This document shows, in pieces, positions 1-7,497 of a stretch of 27,130 nucleotides of DNA. This stretch comes from a virus, in IMG/VR virus record IMGVR_UViG_3300021356_000134, positions 1 through 27,130 of that record; one strand, written 5' to 3'. Both the position numbers and the translations under genes were made by a program. Each line of letters starts with the position of its first letter. Within the stretch, counting starts at the first letter, position 1. A model generated the notes under the pieces. It saw only the letters and a list, made by a program, of their open reading frames with translations. It was not told the origin of the DNA and ran no database searches.

Positions 1-2682
1 ATTAACTATGGAGTCAGCAATCTCGACCTCAATAAATTCCTTGAGATCAGCTAGATCTTTTTTGAATGCAGCAAACGTATCATCTCCCTTAAATAATCCT
101 TTGATCTGCTTCAATAATGTTTTGAAAGTATCCTTAATCTTATCTTTTGAATCAGCAAGAAAGTTAACTACAGTGGTCAAAAGATCGACCACTTCAACCG
201 CTACTATCGAAAGGAACAGCAGTAATGCTCCTGCTAGTTTGCCGATAAACTTAAAGAAACCAGACACTTTTTGTACCCAAGAACTCTCGGTCATCTGTTC
301 TTGAAGGTCTTCCGTACCCCCAATCAACTTAGCAACTGCTGCAAACAGACCTTTAAGTGAGTCTGCCAAATCCACAAAGGTAGTTTGAAGATGTGCGAAT
401 TCGGCTGCATTGTCTTCCACATACTTAGGTAGGGCTTTAAGTGCCTCAGAGATTCCTTGTATTAGAGAGAACAGAAAATTTATCTTCAGAGTGGCAAGTG
501 TTATCCCGGTTTTTATTATTGTTGCTAAAAGCAGGGAGGCTCCCTTTATTAAGGATCTCAAAGGCTGAATGAATGACTTCATCTGCTTCCCGGGTTCATC
601 CGAGATCTCATCAAGTGTACTGCGGATTACCTCACCAATACCAGCCAGTTCTGCCGAGATAGTGTTGATAATAAGAAGAATCCCGTGCCACACGTCTGTT
701 GAGAAAGTTCCAACAAGATTTTGCGCTTGTTTACTAACTTTCTGGATTGTTGTTATCCACTCCCCCAAAGCGGAGTTGATCTTTTCAATCGCTCTCGAAA
801 AAGGACCAAATTCACCGGACTGTACATTTTCAAAAAGTTTGAGGAAGGAATCTATTGCTGCGTCTGTTATATCAGCGGAGGCTTTTCCAAAAGCCTTAAT
901 AACACCAATAAATGACCAGAACGTTTCTACTATCCGATCTACTAGCTGGAAACGAGATACAGCTTCTCGGAACTCGTTGAAGCGGCTGAATAGCTTATAG
1001 ATAGCAGAACTTAATGCTACAACGACTGTGGTCAATAGAGCCACCAAAGGAATCGACACCGCACTAAAGGCGAGACCCACTGACTCGATAATACCACCTA
1101 AGGCTAAAAAGAGACCGGACAGGATCAACACTGTAAACCCAAGCGCAGTTATCCCTGCGGTAAGACCAGCGAATATGAAAGTGACAAGCTGCCCTATATC
1201 CGCGTTACTCTTGAAAAAATCTAAGATCTTGTCCACCTGAGTAGCGAGGTACTCAACAAAATCACGCACTGGTTCTTTGACAGACTCAAATAGAGCGATA
1301 GCTACACTGGCGAGTTTTGACTGCAACCGGAGAAGAGCACCTATAACATTGTCCTCAACTTGGTCAGCCATGTTTGCACCAAGGTTGTTCAACTTAGCCT
1401 GTTCAATTTCAGCCGTTAGCTTCTTCATCTTATCAAGGTTCTTGATCAGTGATAGAGCAGCAGGACCACCTCGCTGCCCGAACAATTCGTACATAGAGGC
1501 AACATTAAAAAGCCCTTCTTCTATTTTTTCAAGTTCAATGCCAGAGTCTTTTGCAAGTTTGCGGAAAACTTCGACAGTCTGCTCAGGACTGAGATCTATA
1601 TCCATGTTCGCTATTTCGTTCATTATCTCGTCTACGTCTACTCCTGCTGCCTCCAACTCAGAGATAGCTTTAGTAGCACCAAACCCTGCTCCTTCCAAAA
1701 TTTCCAGAATCTCAATCAAAGACTTAGAAGAAGTATCGACATCCTTGAACCCTAGCCCCAGCTTCTCCAATCCTTTCGCTACAGAGGTATTATCTGTCTC
1801 TGATAGACGTGTAAATACACGAGCGAGACCCGTACCTGCGCGTGACCCTCTAATAGCTTGGTCGGACATGACACCAATAGCGGCAGTGATTTGGGAGAGA
1901 GGTTGGCCCAACAGACTTGCTTGCCCACCTGCGAAACTCAGAGCCACTCCAATCTCTGGGATAGTGGTGCTCGCTTGCTGGGATACTGCTGCCATTCCGT
2001 CAACAACATCTTGGATCTCGGCGGCATTATCTGCCGCACTCTTAGCTGCATCGCTACCAAGATTGAACGTCTTAACGATCATGCCCAATTGACCGGCTGC
2101 TTCATCTGGATCAATGTCACCAATAGAGGCTAGATCTAGCGCAGATCTCGTAGTCGAAGCGATACGTTCAAAGTCTTTTAATGCCTCCCCCGTCTTAGGG
2201 TCAATACCTACCTCGGCAATACCCTTAACAGTTATCTGCTCCATTGCTTTAGCGGTCTCTACCGCATTAAAGCGCGTTGCCTCGGCAAACTCCAAGGCGC
2301 GCTTTTTCAGCATCTGGAAGTCTTTATCTGTCTCCTTGAGGATAGCCTTCGCGCCCACCATGTCCATGGCGCGCTCAAACTTAGCTCCAACCCCCATCAC
2401 ATTATTGAATGCTTTGGTCAAAGCCGCTCCCGCGAAAGCGGCGTTTAACCCTGTAGTTCTCATGTTTCTGCCGACTTGGTTAACATTATTACCAAGCGCG
2501 CGGACTGATTTGGTTGCTGCGGTAGCTACTGACGCGACTGACCTCACCGAAGCCATGGAAGCCATACTGGTGGCCTTGGTGACCTTTTTGGTCATATTCC
2601 CTAACGATTGGATAGCGTTAGTGGCTTGTGTGGTCTTCGCCTTGATTATTAAGTATGCTGTCCCTAGTCCGCCAGCCGCCAT
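1..2682 (-). CDS. Tail tape measure protein, C-terminus outside window
   Basis: The frame is open from the ATG at 2682 to the window edge, at least 894 codons. Tape measure proteins set tail length and enter the cell envelope during DNA injection. The first 500 residues resemble the TP901-type tape measure core: Ala/Gly/Ser-rich helices, an 'FERAMD' segment near residue 100, and repeated 'AADNAAEIQDVVDGMAAVSQQA'-type heptad stretches, one piece of which reads STTIPEIGVALSFAGG. Hydrophobic segments follow around residues 490-530 and again near 700, as expected for the membrane-active part. It lies directly after the G/GT chaperone genes, the usual place. The family call is from order, length and composition. 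The C-terminus and any fused lytic domain cannot be seen. Confidence 0.93.
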   Translation of the reverse strand, partial: MAAGGLGTAYLIIKAKTTQATNAIQSLGNMTKKVTKATSMASMASVRSVASVATAATKSVRALGNNVNQVGRNMRTTGLNAAFAGAALTKAFNNVMGVGAKFERAMDMVGAKAILKETDKDFQMLKKRALEFAEATRFNAVETAKAMEQITVKGIAEVGIDPKTGEALKDFERIASTTRSALDLASIGDIDPDEAAGQLGMIVKTFNLGSDAAKSAADNAAEIQDVVDGMAAVSQQASTTIPEIGVALSFAGGQASLLGQPLSQITAAIGVMSDQAIRGSRAGTGLARVFTRLSETDNTSVAKGLEKLGLGFKDVDTSSKSLIEILEILEGAGFGATKAISELEAAGVDVDEIMNEIANMDIDLSPEQTVEVFRKLAKDSGIELEKIEEGLFNVASMYELFGQRGGPAALSLIKNLDKMKKLTAEIEQAKLNNLGANMADQVEDNVIGALLRLQSKLASVAIALFESVKEPVRDFVEYLATQVDKILDFFKSNADIGQLVTFIFAGLTAGITALGFTVLILSGLFLALGGIIESVGLAFSAVSIPLVALLTTVVVALSSAIYKLFSRFNEFREAVSRFQLVDRIVETFWSFIGVIKAFGKASADITDAAIDSFLKLFENVQSGEFGPFSRAIEKINSALGEWITTIQKVSKQAQNLVGTFSTDVWHGILLIINTISAELAGIGEVIRSTLDEISDEPGKQMKSFIQPLRSLIKGASLLLATIIKTGITLATLKINFLFSLIQGISEALKALPKYVEDNAAEFAHLQTTFVDLADSLKGLFAAVAKLIGGTEDLQEQMTESSWVQKVSGFFKFIGKLAGALLLFLSIVAVEVVDLLTTVVNFLADSKDKIKDTFKTLLKQIKGLFKGDDTFAAFKKDLADLKEFIEVEIADSIVN

Positions 2683-2685
2683 TTG

Positions 2686-3032
2686 CTAGTCTCCAGATTT
2701 GCTATAACCTAGCCCAAGTTTAGAAATGTCTTTTGAGTCAGCGGTTTGGGTATTGGACTTACCCTTCTTCCGAGAGGACGGGGACATAGATCGTATGCCT
2801 TTGTCGAATCCTGCCTTGTCTGAGTTTACCGCGAACCGTATTAGTGTAGCTACCTCTACTCTCTTCTGTCCTTGCCTCTCAATTACATATTGGTACAAAG
2901 ACTGAAGTTGTCTCACAGTAAGTTTCTTGAGAGAAGAGAGTGTGTACCCTTGACAATTCTCTAGAATAAACCAGAAGACGGAGTCAATACCTAACTGCTC
3001 TCCTCCTTGTCCTCGCTTGCTTCTTCTTTTTT
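2686..3032 (-). CDS. Tail assembly chaperone T extension, reached by -1 frameshift
   Basis: This frame is open without a stop from inside the end of the upstream gene (about 3032) to the TAG at 2686. It has no good start of its own: a GTG at 2916 lacks a clear ribosome site and would lose the conserved-looking part LGIDSVFWFILENCQGYTL. It lies in the -1 frame relative to the 2991-3407 gene and directly before the tape measure gene. This is the lambda G/GT arrangement, in which a minority of ribosomes slip and make a longer chaperone that contacts the tape measure. The extension is about 115 residues, ends in a basic Ser/Lys-rich tail, and stops four bases before the tape measure ATG. Confidence 0.75.
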
Positions 3033-3407
3033 GCTTTCCCCGAGAACTTCGTCTTTTAGTTCCAAAAAAAGGTCAATCATCTCCTTAACAGGATTAACCT
3101 GTAGGAAAGCCTTTGCAAGTTTCAGAGTATCTCGAAACCCCAAAGAAGCGATATCACTTGACTTAGAACTTCCAGAGCGGGCAATCATGTTAATGATACA
3201 TTTTGATAGCTGCTTATTCTTTACCGCTGTCATAAAGATCTTGATGCCGTCGCCACTCTCAAGTACCTTACTGTCAAGATCTGTGTAAAGTTGGTACAAA
3301 TCGGAGATGATGTACTGAACATCTTCTACGATCAACTCCCGCATAACGATGTCACCGGCTGCGGTTGTAACTGTCTTCGTGCGTTCCAAAATAGTCTGGT
3401 CTTTCAT
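2991..3407 (-). CDS. Tail assembly chaperone, G-like
   Basis: 138 residues from the ATG at 3407, preceded by AAAGG that overlaps the end of the upstream gene; an upstream in-frame GTG at 3422 is less likely. The position between the tail tube and the tape measure, the all-helical acidic sequence, and the overlapping -1 frame identify the short form of the tail assembly chaperone, which coats the tape measure while the tail tube polymerises. The C-terminus is very acidic and repetitive (ESKKEEASEDKEESS) and is encoded by A/G-rich sequence containing six consecutive A on the coding strand. The sequence is not recognisable by motif; the call rests on synteny and the frameshift layout. Confidence 0.8.
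   Translation of the reverse strand: MKDQTILERTKTVTTAAGDIVMRELIVEDVQYIISDLYQLYTDLDSKVLESGDGIKIFMTAVKNKQLSKCIINMIARSGSSKSSDIASLGFRDTLKLAKAFLQVNPVKEMIDLFLELKDEVLGESKKEEASEDKEESS
3027..3032 (-). promoter_or_regulatory. Candidate -1 ribosomal slip site
   Basis: On the coding strand the zero-frame codons are AGC AAA AAA GAA. Six A residues precede G. This is not the canonical X XXY YYZ heptamer, because the base before the two AAA codons is C, so slippage would rely mainly on the second tRNA-Lys. No other slippery run lies in the shared window between 2994 and about 3060. A lambda-like GGGAAAG occurs just upstream but in the wrong register. Confidence 0.5.
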
Positions 3408-3411
3408 TTTT

Positions 3412-3690
3412 TTACCTTTCACTCTTTAATGCTCTAAAAAGAATAGTGCGGATATCACTCAAATGTTGAGCGAATGTTTTAGGTTCAACAGAAGTTCTGC
3501 GATTGAAATAGTTCTTTCTCAGAGTATTTATCTCGTCAGAAGATGCCCCTGAGAAATGGAAGTATATTGATACCCCCCTACCGCTAGATTTGTCCCGCCT
3601 TTCAGCCTCTTCAAATGTTAGACCATCTTGGCATAGTAGGAAAGCTGCTTCCTCAGTATCCTTCGTACAAAAGGTGTGTTCTTTACTCAT
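3412..3690 (-). CDS. DUF5659-like small phage protein
   Basis: 92 residues, ATG at 3690 with CAGGAT upstream. The pattern FCTKDTEEAAFLLCQDG, then a basic loop, a short beta segment SIYFHF, and a helix ending FAQHLSDIRTILF resembles the small phage domain annotated as DUF5659. That match is from memory of the pattern and not from a search. No enzymatic motif is seen. It lies between the tail tube gene, from which it is separated by a hairpin terminator, and the tail chaperone gene, whose ribosome site overlaps its stop. A tail assembly accessory role is inferred from position only. Confidence 0.6.
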   Translation of the reverse strand: MSKEHTFCTKDTEEAAFLLCQDGLTFEEAERRDKSSGRGVSIYFHFSGASSDEINTLRKNYFNRRTSVEPKTFAQHLSDIRTILFRALKSER

Positions 3691-3708
3691 ATTTTTTTAT
3701 CCTGTGGA

Positions 3709-3739
3709 AAAGGGTACCCTCACTAGGAGGGCACCCTTT
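3709..3739 (-). terminator. Hairpin terminator or attenuator after the tail tube gene
   Basis: Arms 3709-3721 and 3727-3739 pair over 13 positions with one G-T/A-C difference (AAAGGGTACCCTC against the complement of GAGGGCACCCTTT) around the loop ACTAG. Read on the minus strand, the stem is followed by TTTTCC. It follows the tail tube stop at 3757 and precedes the next start at 3690, so it would reduce transcription into the chaperone and tape measure genes. Confidence 0.75.
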
Positions 3740-3756
3740 ATAAAAGGCTACCTTAC

Positions 3757-4215
3757 TTACGGCGCAGCGTCAGAGACAGTGCCGAACGAGCCAGTAGTGC
3801 AATTCTTTAGTACTTCAAATTCAACTTCAAGAGCGGACTCTTCGTCACGGCTAAAGTTGAGTTCCCCATCGGCAGTCGAAACTGCTTTAGGCAGGCTGAA
3901 AGTACGAGTTGTGCCATTAGGACCGGGACCGACAATAGTCAGTGCGCGCTCGTATGACGTAGAATCACCAAGGCTTCCTGCTCCTTGGTCCCATGCGTAT
4001 TCCAAGTTAGTGATGGTTGGTTCAAGAAGAGTGGTGGCGACGAACATCTGTTCGTGGTTTTTCTTCTTCTTCACCAGACCAACGAACTGGTCGGCTTGGA
4101 CATCTGTGTACTCGCGAGTAATCCGAACACGAATGCCATCCTTGGTGAACCCAACATCACTACCGCCTACAGAAAGAGTAGCGGAACCGACTACAACATT
4201 TGTACAAGTTCCCAT
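3757..4215 (-). CDS. Major tail tube protein
   Basis: 152 residues, ATG at 4215 with GGAGG eight bases upstream. The sequence is beta-rich with a tail-tube-type opening (MGTCTNVVVGSATLSVGG), a central GDSTSYERALTIVGPGPNG segment and a C-terminal beta hairpin. It lies after tail terminator and gp10-like genes and before the frameshifted chaperones, the fixed place of the tail tube gene in siphoviruses. The strong ribosome site, the 12-bp palindrome just upstream and the terminator just downstream fit a separately tuned, highly expressed structural gene. No Ig-like decoration domain is visible. Confidence 0.85.
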   Translation of the reverse strand: MGTCTNVVVGSATLSVGGSDVGFTKDGIRVRITREYTDVQADQFVGLVKKKKNHEQMFVATTLLEPTITNLEYAWDQGAGSLGDSTSYERALTIVGPGPNGTTRTFSLPKAVSTADGELNFSRDEESALEVEFEVLKNCTTGSFGTVSDAAP

Positions 4216-4243
4216 TTTTTAACCTCCAAGGTTTTTATAAATT

Positions 4244-4255
4244 GCAAACGTTTGC
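4244..4255. promoter_or_regulatory. GCAAACGTTTGC palindromic box 1
   Basis: Perfect 12-bp palindrome flanked by T and A, in the intergenic gap 29 bases before the tail tube ATG. It has the same core as the PurR/LacI-family operator. See the finding on the ten copies. Confidence 0.7.
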
Positions 4256-4266
4256 AAGATTCGTGG

Positions 4267-4707
4267 TCAACAGTATGACCATTTTACTCTTACTGAGTAG
4301 ACACAGTGCCAGACGTTCCTTTCATCATTGTGTTTCCCGCCTACTATATCTATTATAGTTGCGGACTGCACATATATATCATCATTTGAGAAATTCCAGT
4401 AACTAAATGAGTTGGGTGATTGATCAAACAAACTAATAAACTCTGTGACTATGTCCGACATCTCTTCTAGTGTGGGGGCGACAATATTGAAATCTACTAC
4501 CCATTCCTGAAGCTGGACACTGTCAGACCCAAATAGATATGGACTCCCCGGAGTCTCTTGAAAATATATCCCTCTACTGTAGTCAGAGGTCTGGAAATCT
4601 GCCCGAGTTATAGTAGGTTTCGGAGGACTCACTTGGTAGTCACACAACGAAACCAATGTGGCGTTTGCTACGAGGCTATCATGGATTGCCTTCCAAAATA
4701 ACTTCAT
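4267..4707 (-). CDS. Tail terminator / tail completion protein
   Basis: 146 residues, with the ATG overlapping the upstream stop as ATGA. The segments WVVDFNIVAPTLEEMSDIVTEFISLFDQ and NVWHCVYSVRVKW give the alternating helix and strand pattern of the tail terminator fold (lambda gpU and gp17/DUF3168-like). It follows the HK97 gp10-like gene and precedes the tail tube gene, as in HK97- and lambda-like phages. This protein would cap the growing tail tube and join it to the head. Assigned by order and pattern; no diagnostic motif. Confidence 0.65.
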   Translation of the reverse strand: MKLFWKAIHDSLVANATLVSLCDYQVSPPKPTITRADFQTSDYSRGIYFQETPGSPYLFGSDSVQLQEWVVDFNIVAPTLEEMSDIVTEFISLFDQSPNSFSYWNFSNDDIYVQSATIIDIVGGKHNDERNVWHCVYSVRVKWSYC

Positions 4708-5195
4708 TTACTTTTTCTCCTTAGTTCCTTTAAGAGGCAGGCAAGAAAGACCTGCTTCATCTCCGCGCGTTTAGAAGACACCGCAGGTAGAATAAAAGGG
4801 TATGCGCGTGTCCCTTGTACTTGAATTGTTTTTATGACTGCTCTTGTAAAAGCTATAGGATTATCGGGATCTATCTTTTCGACTACCCACTGGTAGATTG
4901 GGGCAAACGGTGGAGTGTGTGGTTTACCTCCTTCTTCCATAGCGAGAGCGTACTTTACCCCGAAGGAGCCAAACTGAACCTCGGGACTAGTCGTAGACCT
5001 TGGTCGGACTCGAACACTATTCAACAAAGTCCCTCGGTTTATATTGTCATTTTTCCTAAGGATACTAATTGATTCTGGGTACATAGTCTTTGCTACTGCT
5101 GTTACCAAACAGTTAGTTACTATCTTAACCCCGAAGGCACTCATAGCGAGACGTGTAACCCGGTCTATGTCAGACATGTCTATTGTTAGTTGCAA
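4704..5195 (-). CDS. HK97 gp10-like head-tail connector protein
   Basis: 163 residues. The central motif, EGGKPHTPPFAPIYQWVVEK followed by a C-terminal RAYPFILPAVSSKRAEM, is typical of the HK97 gp10-like family ('..GT..mPArPFl.pA...').  The family acts at the neck or in tail completion. The start lies three bases after the upstream stop, and its end overlaps the tail terminator gene by ATGA, so the three genes are translationally coupled. The N-terminal helix is longer than in HK97 gp10. Confidence 0.75.
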   Translation of the reverse strand: MQLTIDMSDIDRVTRLAMSAFGVKIVTNCLVTAVAKTMYPESISILRKNDNINRGTLLNSVRVRPRSTTSPEVQFGSFGVKYALAMEEGGKPHTPPFAPIYQWVVEKIDPDNPIAFTRAVIKTIQVQGTRAYPFILPAVSSKRAEMKQVFLACLLKELRRKSK

Positions 5196-5197
5196 GT

Positions 5198-5554
5198 TTA
5201 CTGATCCTGTATTACAACCAAAGATACGTGGTGACGTGTACCGATATCGTCCACCTGTGCTTTAACCTTCAACACTCGGTACTCTATGTCAGAACCAGTG
5301 TCCTTTATCTTAAAGGTAGATGTTTGTTCAAGTAGTCTATCTTGAATAAGATCTACGTGGGCAACCACTTTCCACACAATCTCGGCACCACGCCCCTGAG
5401 GGTAATCCTTCTGCATACCATCTAGCATTGTAAACCTCGCAGAGACTCCAGAGGATACTGTCGTCTCTACAAGAGCCACGGTGCCAAACCCCGAGTGCTC
5501 TGGCGTGACCTCAATGAGATCAACTGTAGTTGTGAACCCTGACATTAGACTCAT
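5198..5554 (-). CDS. Head closure / head-tail joining protein
   Basis: 118 residues, beta-rich, ending with the strands EYRVLKVKAQVDDIGTRHHVSLVVIQ. This ending and the position before the gp10-like gene are like the small head-tail stopper proteins (SPP1 gp16 type, 'head closure'). The ATG at 5554 has GGAG and GGAA upstream; an in-frame ATG three codons later is also possible. Function is inferred from order and fold pattern. Confidence 0.55.
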   Translation of the reverse strand: MSLMSGFTTTVDLIEVTPEHSGFGTVALVETTVSSGVSARFTMLDGMQKDYPQGRGAEIVWKVVAHVDLIQDRLLEQTSTFKIKDTGSDIEYRVLKVKAQVDDIGTRHHVSLVVIQDQ

Positions 5555-5587
5555 TCGTTCCAGTTCTCCTGTTGTAACTCTTCTGAT

Positions 5588-5956
5588 TTACTTATCACCG
5601 CCATACCGCCGCTCTCCCATTGCACGCCTCAATTCTTCTAGCGCACGAGTCTGATCTTGGAGCGCGCGTTCAAGACGATCAAAAGACTCATTCATGTTTC
5701 GACAGTCGTGCTGGTACTCTGCAAGTGCAGCCGCGAGTTTTTCCATTACATCTACGGAACGGTCTTGGATTTCGCGGCATGATTTAATCCGCTGCTCTGA
5801 TACTTTATCTTCACGGATGTCTTGCATGTGCATGTACGCAAGAAACGCAAAAACTATGACTATATTAGCCGCCCACTGGGGGGCAGAGCCAAAGCGGCCC
5901 ATTGTTAGGTTCTGGCCAAGAGGATCTTGCTGGGGTGCCGGCTGTGGTGAATTCAT
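5588..5956 (-). CDS. Single-pass membrane coiled-coil protein, possible inner-membrane spanin
   Basis: 122 residues: a Pro/Gln-rich N-terminus, one transmembrane helix at about residues 27-44 (WAANIVIVFAFLAYMHM), then a long charged helical region with heptad-like spacing to residue 115 and a basic end. This architecture is found in inner-membrane spanins and in some phage holin-associated proteins. It lies 31 bases after the DUF1353 gene and two genes after a lipoprotein, so a two-component spanin is possible. It could instead be a virion membrane-docking or exclusion protein. No holin or endolysin is visible in the window to support the lysis reading. Confidence 0.5.
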   Translation of the reverse strand: MNSPQPAPQQDPLGQNLTMGRFGSAPQWAANIVIVFAFLAYMHMQDIREDKVSEQRIKSCREIQDRSVDVMEKLAAALAEYQHDCRNMNESFDRLERALQDQTRALEELRRAMGERRYGGDK

Positions 5957-5986
5957 TGTTGATTGCCTTGTAGGTGAGTGGTTGCT

Positions 5987-6370
5987 TTACTTTTTGCTCG
6001 CACGGTGTCTCCTCCATGCGAACCAGCCGAACCAGTTTACAGCTTGATAATATAGGTGACGTTTGAAGAAGTTAACCTTGTTAACCTCCATTGCTTGCAG
6101 AAATACTCGATCTGCTGTCTTCCTACTTACTATCCCCGTCTTGTACAGATAATCATGTACCACTGCCGGTTTAGCTGCTCTCTTCTTACAAGATAGCAGA
6201 GAACGGAATACTCTTGGTACACTTGCGTAGTCTGTCTCAAACCCTGCTGGTACCGTTATCTTCATTCCCTTACCTTCGCCATCTCCTAACCAAAAATCGA
6301 ATGGCTCAACCAGCCTATCCTTTCCAGTGTCGGACACTTCTACTACAAGAGGTGAAGTAAAACTTGACAT
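5987..6370 (-). CDS. DUF1353 family phage protein
   Basis: 127 residues. The signature ITVPAGFETDYASVPR, then AAKPAVVHDYLY and the C-terminal YQAVNWFGWFAW, fits DUF1353, a small domain common in tailed phages with unknown function. The conserved Asp/Ser of TDYASVP and the His/Asp of VVHDYLY are all present. Its ATG overlaps the stop of the lipoprotein gene as TAATG, so the two are coupled. Such genes often sit near lysis or tail genes; nothing in the sequence fixes its job. Confidence 0.8.
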   Translation of the reverse strand: MSSFTSPLVVEVSDTGKDRLVEPFDFWLGDGEGKGMKITVPAGFETDYASVPRVFRSLLSCKKRAAKPAVVHDYLYKTGIVSRKTADRVFLQAMEVNKVNFFKRHLYYQAVNWFGWFAWRRHRASKK

Positions 6371-6651
6371 TAGGGTACCCCCGCCGTAGTTTTCATTAGC
6401 GCAGAACGAATCTGGTTGAATACCTCTGCATATGCAGACTCATGTACTCCACCAGTTACTCGTATATCCTTAGAAGTAGACATTACCGGATCACCGTTTA
6501 CAATTGTGACCATAGCATCTGTCTCTGTTATGGTGACTTCATTCCGTAATCCGTAGCGTTTTACCTCCAACCCACTAGGTTTATGTACAACCGACATGCA
6601 GCCTGTGAGGAAAATAAACAGAGGTACCATTTTGAACATAGTATTAGTCAT
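6370..6651 (-). CDS. Small phage lipoprotein
   Basis: 93 residues with a lipoprotein signal peptide: Lys at 7, hydrophobic core VPLFIFLTG, and lipobox L15-T16-G17-C18. The mature part is about 76 residues, partly beta-rich, with no recognised domain. A strong AAGGAGG ribosome site sits immediately downstream of a GCAAACGTTTGC box. Candidate roles are outer-membrane spanin, superinfection exclusion, or receptor masking. The pairing with the membrane coiled-coil gene two positions downstream favours a spanin or envelope-complex role, but this is inference. Confidence 0.7.
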   Translation of the reverse strand: MTNTMFKMVPLFIFLTGCMSVVHKPSGLEVKRYGLRNEVTITETDAMVTIVNGDPVMSTSKDIRVTGGVHESAYAEVFNQIRSALMKTTAGVP

Positions 6652-6663
6652 CTTACCCTCCTT

Positions 6664-6675
6664 GCAAACGTTTGC
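6664..6675. promoter_or_regulatory. GCAAACGTTTGC palindromic box 2
   Basis: Perfect copy filling the gap between the stop at 6677 and the lipoprotein ribosome site, ending 13 bases before its ATG. Confidence 0.7.
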
Positions 6676-6676
6676 A

Positions 6677-7432
6677 CTACTGTGCTCGTAAGTTATCGTA
6701 CTCGCTCATGCGAGAAAGGTGTACAGAATTATCTGTTGACATGAACAGATCACTGTAATTCACATAACGCCCAAGTATCCTATCAATCTCTACGTAACCC
6801 GTAATACTAGGAGTCGCCATGTCAGAGCGGACTGCTGACCCCTCGCTCTGGTACTTGACTTCATAGTCGTCCCACTTCTCTTGTTCCTTGACAAGATCGG
6901 TGCTCTTCAATAGACCAGACTTTGAGAGGCCAAGGGTGTTGACAACAGCAAGGGTATAGCCTGCTCGTGACACAACTGCGGGAGTACTTACCATACCAAA
7001 TGTACCGACTACTTTGATGTTTCTGTGCCCACGGGGCCAGTAGCTATTTTTAGATACAGATGCACGTATTGTGTCTGGAAAAGCTACATCAGTGTAGAGG
7101 TAATGCCCATGAGCAATGAAGTCTGTGTTCTCAATATATGTAGTAAGCACTGCGCCAGTTAGGTCTACTTCCTCAACGGATGTGATAGACACGATAGGAT
7201 ACCGATAGCCGCCATGCTGCGGTAAGAATAGGAAGGCTTGGTGGACTCCACTGACATAAACCGTATCTGAAAAAGAGTGGAACTTGTTACCAGTACCTAC
7301 CTCAAAGATCTCTTCCACTTCATCTAGTATCGTCTGTAACGAGTCGTCTGCCCAGTTACTAAAATCTAAAGCAGCAGTAGACCCGCTGGGGCGGAACGCC
7401 TTTAATCCGCTTACGGTCAAAAAATTGCTCAT
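6677..7432 (-). CDS. Putative head-tail adaptor (neck) protein
   Basis: 251 residues from the ATG at 7432 (AGGTGGG upstream); an in-frame GTG at 7441 is possible. The N-terminal helical part (about residues 8-50, DDSLQTILDEVEEIFEVGTG) followed by beta strands (YRYPIVSITSVEEVDLTG, then RNIKVVGTFG) resembles the gp6/gp15-like adaptor family that binds under the portal, but it is longer than usual, with an extra C-terminal region. Its place after capsid genes and before the head closure gene supports a connector role. Confidence is limited by the lack of a firm motif. Confidence 0.5.
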   Translation of the reverse strand: MSNFLTVSGLKAFRPSGSTAALDFSNWADDSLQTILDEVEEIFEVGTGNKFHSFSDTVYVSGVHQAFLFLPQHGGYRYPIVSITSVEEVDLTGAVLTTYIENTDFIAHGHYLYTDVAFPDTIRASVSKNSYWPRGHRNIKVVGTFGMVSTPAVVSRAGYTLAVVNTLGLSKSGLLKSTDLVKEQEKWDDYEVKYQSEGSAVRSDMATPSITGYVEIDRILGRYVNYSDLFMSTDNSVHLSRMSEYDNLRAQ

Positions 7433-7464
7433 CGAACCCACCTAGATAGTTTAAGGGATAATTA

Positions 7465-7483
7465 GTTACCTACTTGAGGTAAC
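7465..7483. other. Intergenic hairpin after the glycosyltransferase gene
   Basis: GTTACCT (7465-7471) and AGGTAAC (7477-7483) form a perfect 7-bp stem with the loop ACTTG between the glycosyltransferase stop and the adaptor start. There is no T-run on the minus-strand side, so it may be a weak terminator, an RNA-processing site or an mRNA-stabilising hairpin. Confidence 0.4.
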
Positions 7484-7497
7484 CCGCAAGATACGAA

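Noticed and set aside
71-80. Partial box GCAAACGTAT inside the tape measure gene
   Set aside because: Only eight of the twelve bases match; not counted.
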